A stretch of 5,515 nucleotides of DNA from an uncultured Burkholderiales bacterium (lineage in GTDB: Bacteria > Pseudomonadota > Gammaproteobacteria > Burkholderiales > Burkholderiaceae_C). The notes beneath the pieces were generated by a model, which ran no database searches, was not told where the DNA came from, and saw only the letters and a list, made by a program, of their open reading frames with translations. Where the stretch lies: assembly GCA_903926695.1 (NCBI GenBank), contig CAIYKK010000258.1, positions 1-5,515 on the forward strand. The letters are read 5' to 3'. The position numbers were made by a program, and so were the translations under genes. Numbering within the stretch: the stretch's first letter is position 1; each line of letters starts with the position of its first letter. Positions 5,395 to 5,515 of the stretch are shown here, in pieces.

Positions 5395-5515
5395 CTACCG
5401 CGCTTCAACCAGCATTGCGCTGGCTGAAGCCGCTTTGGTGGGTTCCTGCTTCACTGAGGCTGGTTTCGCCCTGCGCTTGCGCGCAAGGCCAGAGCCGTCC
5501 TCTCCACAGGCTGCA
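5395..5515 (-). CDS. tnpB: TnpB RNA-guided nuclease / IS605 OrfB, last 39 codons only
   Basis: The - strand frame entering from the right edge encodes 39 residues and ends with TAG at 5397-5395. It starts AACGEDGSGLARKRRAKPAS and continues VKQEPTKAA. ACGEDGSG followed about 12 residues later by VKQEP is the usual tail of IS605 OrfB/TnpB proteins, just after the C-terminal zinc ribbon. TnpB is a compact RuvC-like nuclease guided by an omegaRNA made from the element's right end; it is the ancestor group of Cas12. The RuvC Asp/Glu residues and zinc-ribbon cysteines would lie upstream, so whether this copy is intact cannot be seen. The frame is open to the edge. Its final codons overlap the structured guide-RNA region. 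Confidence 0.82.
   Translation of the reverse strand, partial: AACGEDGSGLARKRRAKPASVKQEPTKAASASAMLVEAR
5402..5430. repeat. Long imperfect hairpin overlapping the tnpB 3' end
   Basis: GCTTCA (5402-5407) pairs with TGAAGC (5425-5430) and CCAGC (5409-5413) with GCTGG (5419-5423), leaving one A/C mismatch and a five-base loop. The stem lies inside the last tnpB codons, so the same bases encode the SASAMLVEA tail and probably an omegaRNA stem. Confidence 0.7.

Larger units (their letters stand above)
5361..5515 (-). mobile_element. Right end of an IS200/IS605-superfamily (IS605/IS1341-type) element, partial
   Basis: From the right edge to about 5361 the - strand carries the 3' end of tnpB, a structured terminal region and the characteristic right-end sequence: GAATCCCC, a hairpin, then GGGGAGGATGTCAA. 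This arrangement is typical of IS605/IS1341 elements, which move as single strands, have subterminal hairpins rather than inverted repeats, and make no target duplication. The boundary is placed after TCAA (TTGAC on the + strand at 5361-5365), as usual for these ends, with an uncertainty of a few bases. The left end, most of tnpB and any tnpA lie outside the window, so autonomy cannot be judged. Confidence 0.82.
5361..5515 (-). ncRNA. Omega RNA (TnpB guide RNA) scaffold, 3' part
   Basis: In TnpB systems the guide RNA scaffold covers the 3' end of tnpB and the element's right end, and the guide is the flanking DNA immediately beyond. Here the - strand from the right edge to about 5361 contains two strong hairpins (5402-5430 and 5371-5390) separated by the tnpB stop, plus a CTTGCGCGCAAG palindrome at 5476-5487, and finishes at GGATGTCAA. 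The layout fits an omegaRNA; the 5' end of the RNA and its processing cannot be determined from this sequence and may lie off the window. Confidence 0.65.

Noticed and set aside
1..5515. CRISPR array, tRNA or rRNA genes
   Set aside because: No regularly spaced repeats and no tRNA or rRNA signature sequences were seen on either strand.

Overview
The window is GC-rich chromosomal DNA, strongly GC at third codon positions, and its protein content suggests a betaproteobacterium, most likely Burkholderiales/Comamonadaceae. That placement rests on composition and gene style; no rRNA or other marker gene is present to confirm it.

Layout, left to right. (1) The C-terminal third or so of a D-amino acid dehydrogenase (DadA-like), + strand, cut by the left edge. 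(2) A large hybrid histidine kinase on the - strand: membrane sensor, PAS, HisKA, HATPase and a C-terminal receiver. Its 3' end overlaps the dehydrogenase 3' end tail to tail by 58 bp. (3) A 430-base low-complexity stretch (2922-3351) with no confident gene, followed by a possible 38-residue charged protein at 3352-3468 (+). (4) A flavin reductase family protein (+), with a TAAAAT box almost touching its start codon. (5) Two - strand genes, possibly one transcript: a Pro/Ala-rich exported protein of unknown function and, 37 bp downstream, a glycine-zipper protein with a general-stress-protein (GsiB/YflT-17M type) look. (6) An intergenic stretch, then at the right edge the right end of an IS200/IS605-superfamily (IS605/IS1341-type) element. 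It carries the last 39 codons of tnpB on the - strand and the hairpin-rich terminus that forms the 3' part of the TnpB omega (guide) RNA.

The genes do not form one pathway. The host genes look like ordinary chromosomal metabolism, sensing and stress genes. The most interesting part is the right edge: the TnpB/omegaRNA terminus is present together with its flanking host DNA, so the natural guide of this RNA-guided nuclease can be read directly (about 5341-5360, - strand). The nuclease body and the left end of the element lie outside the window.
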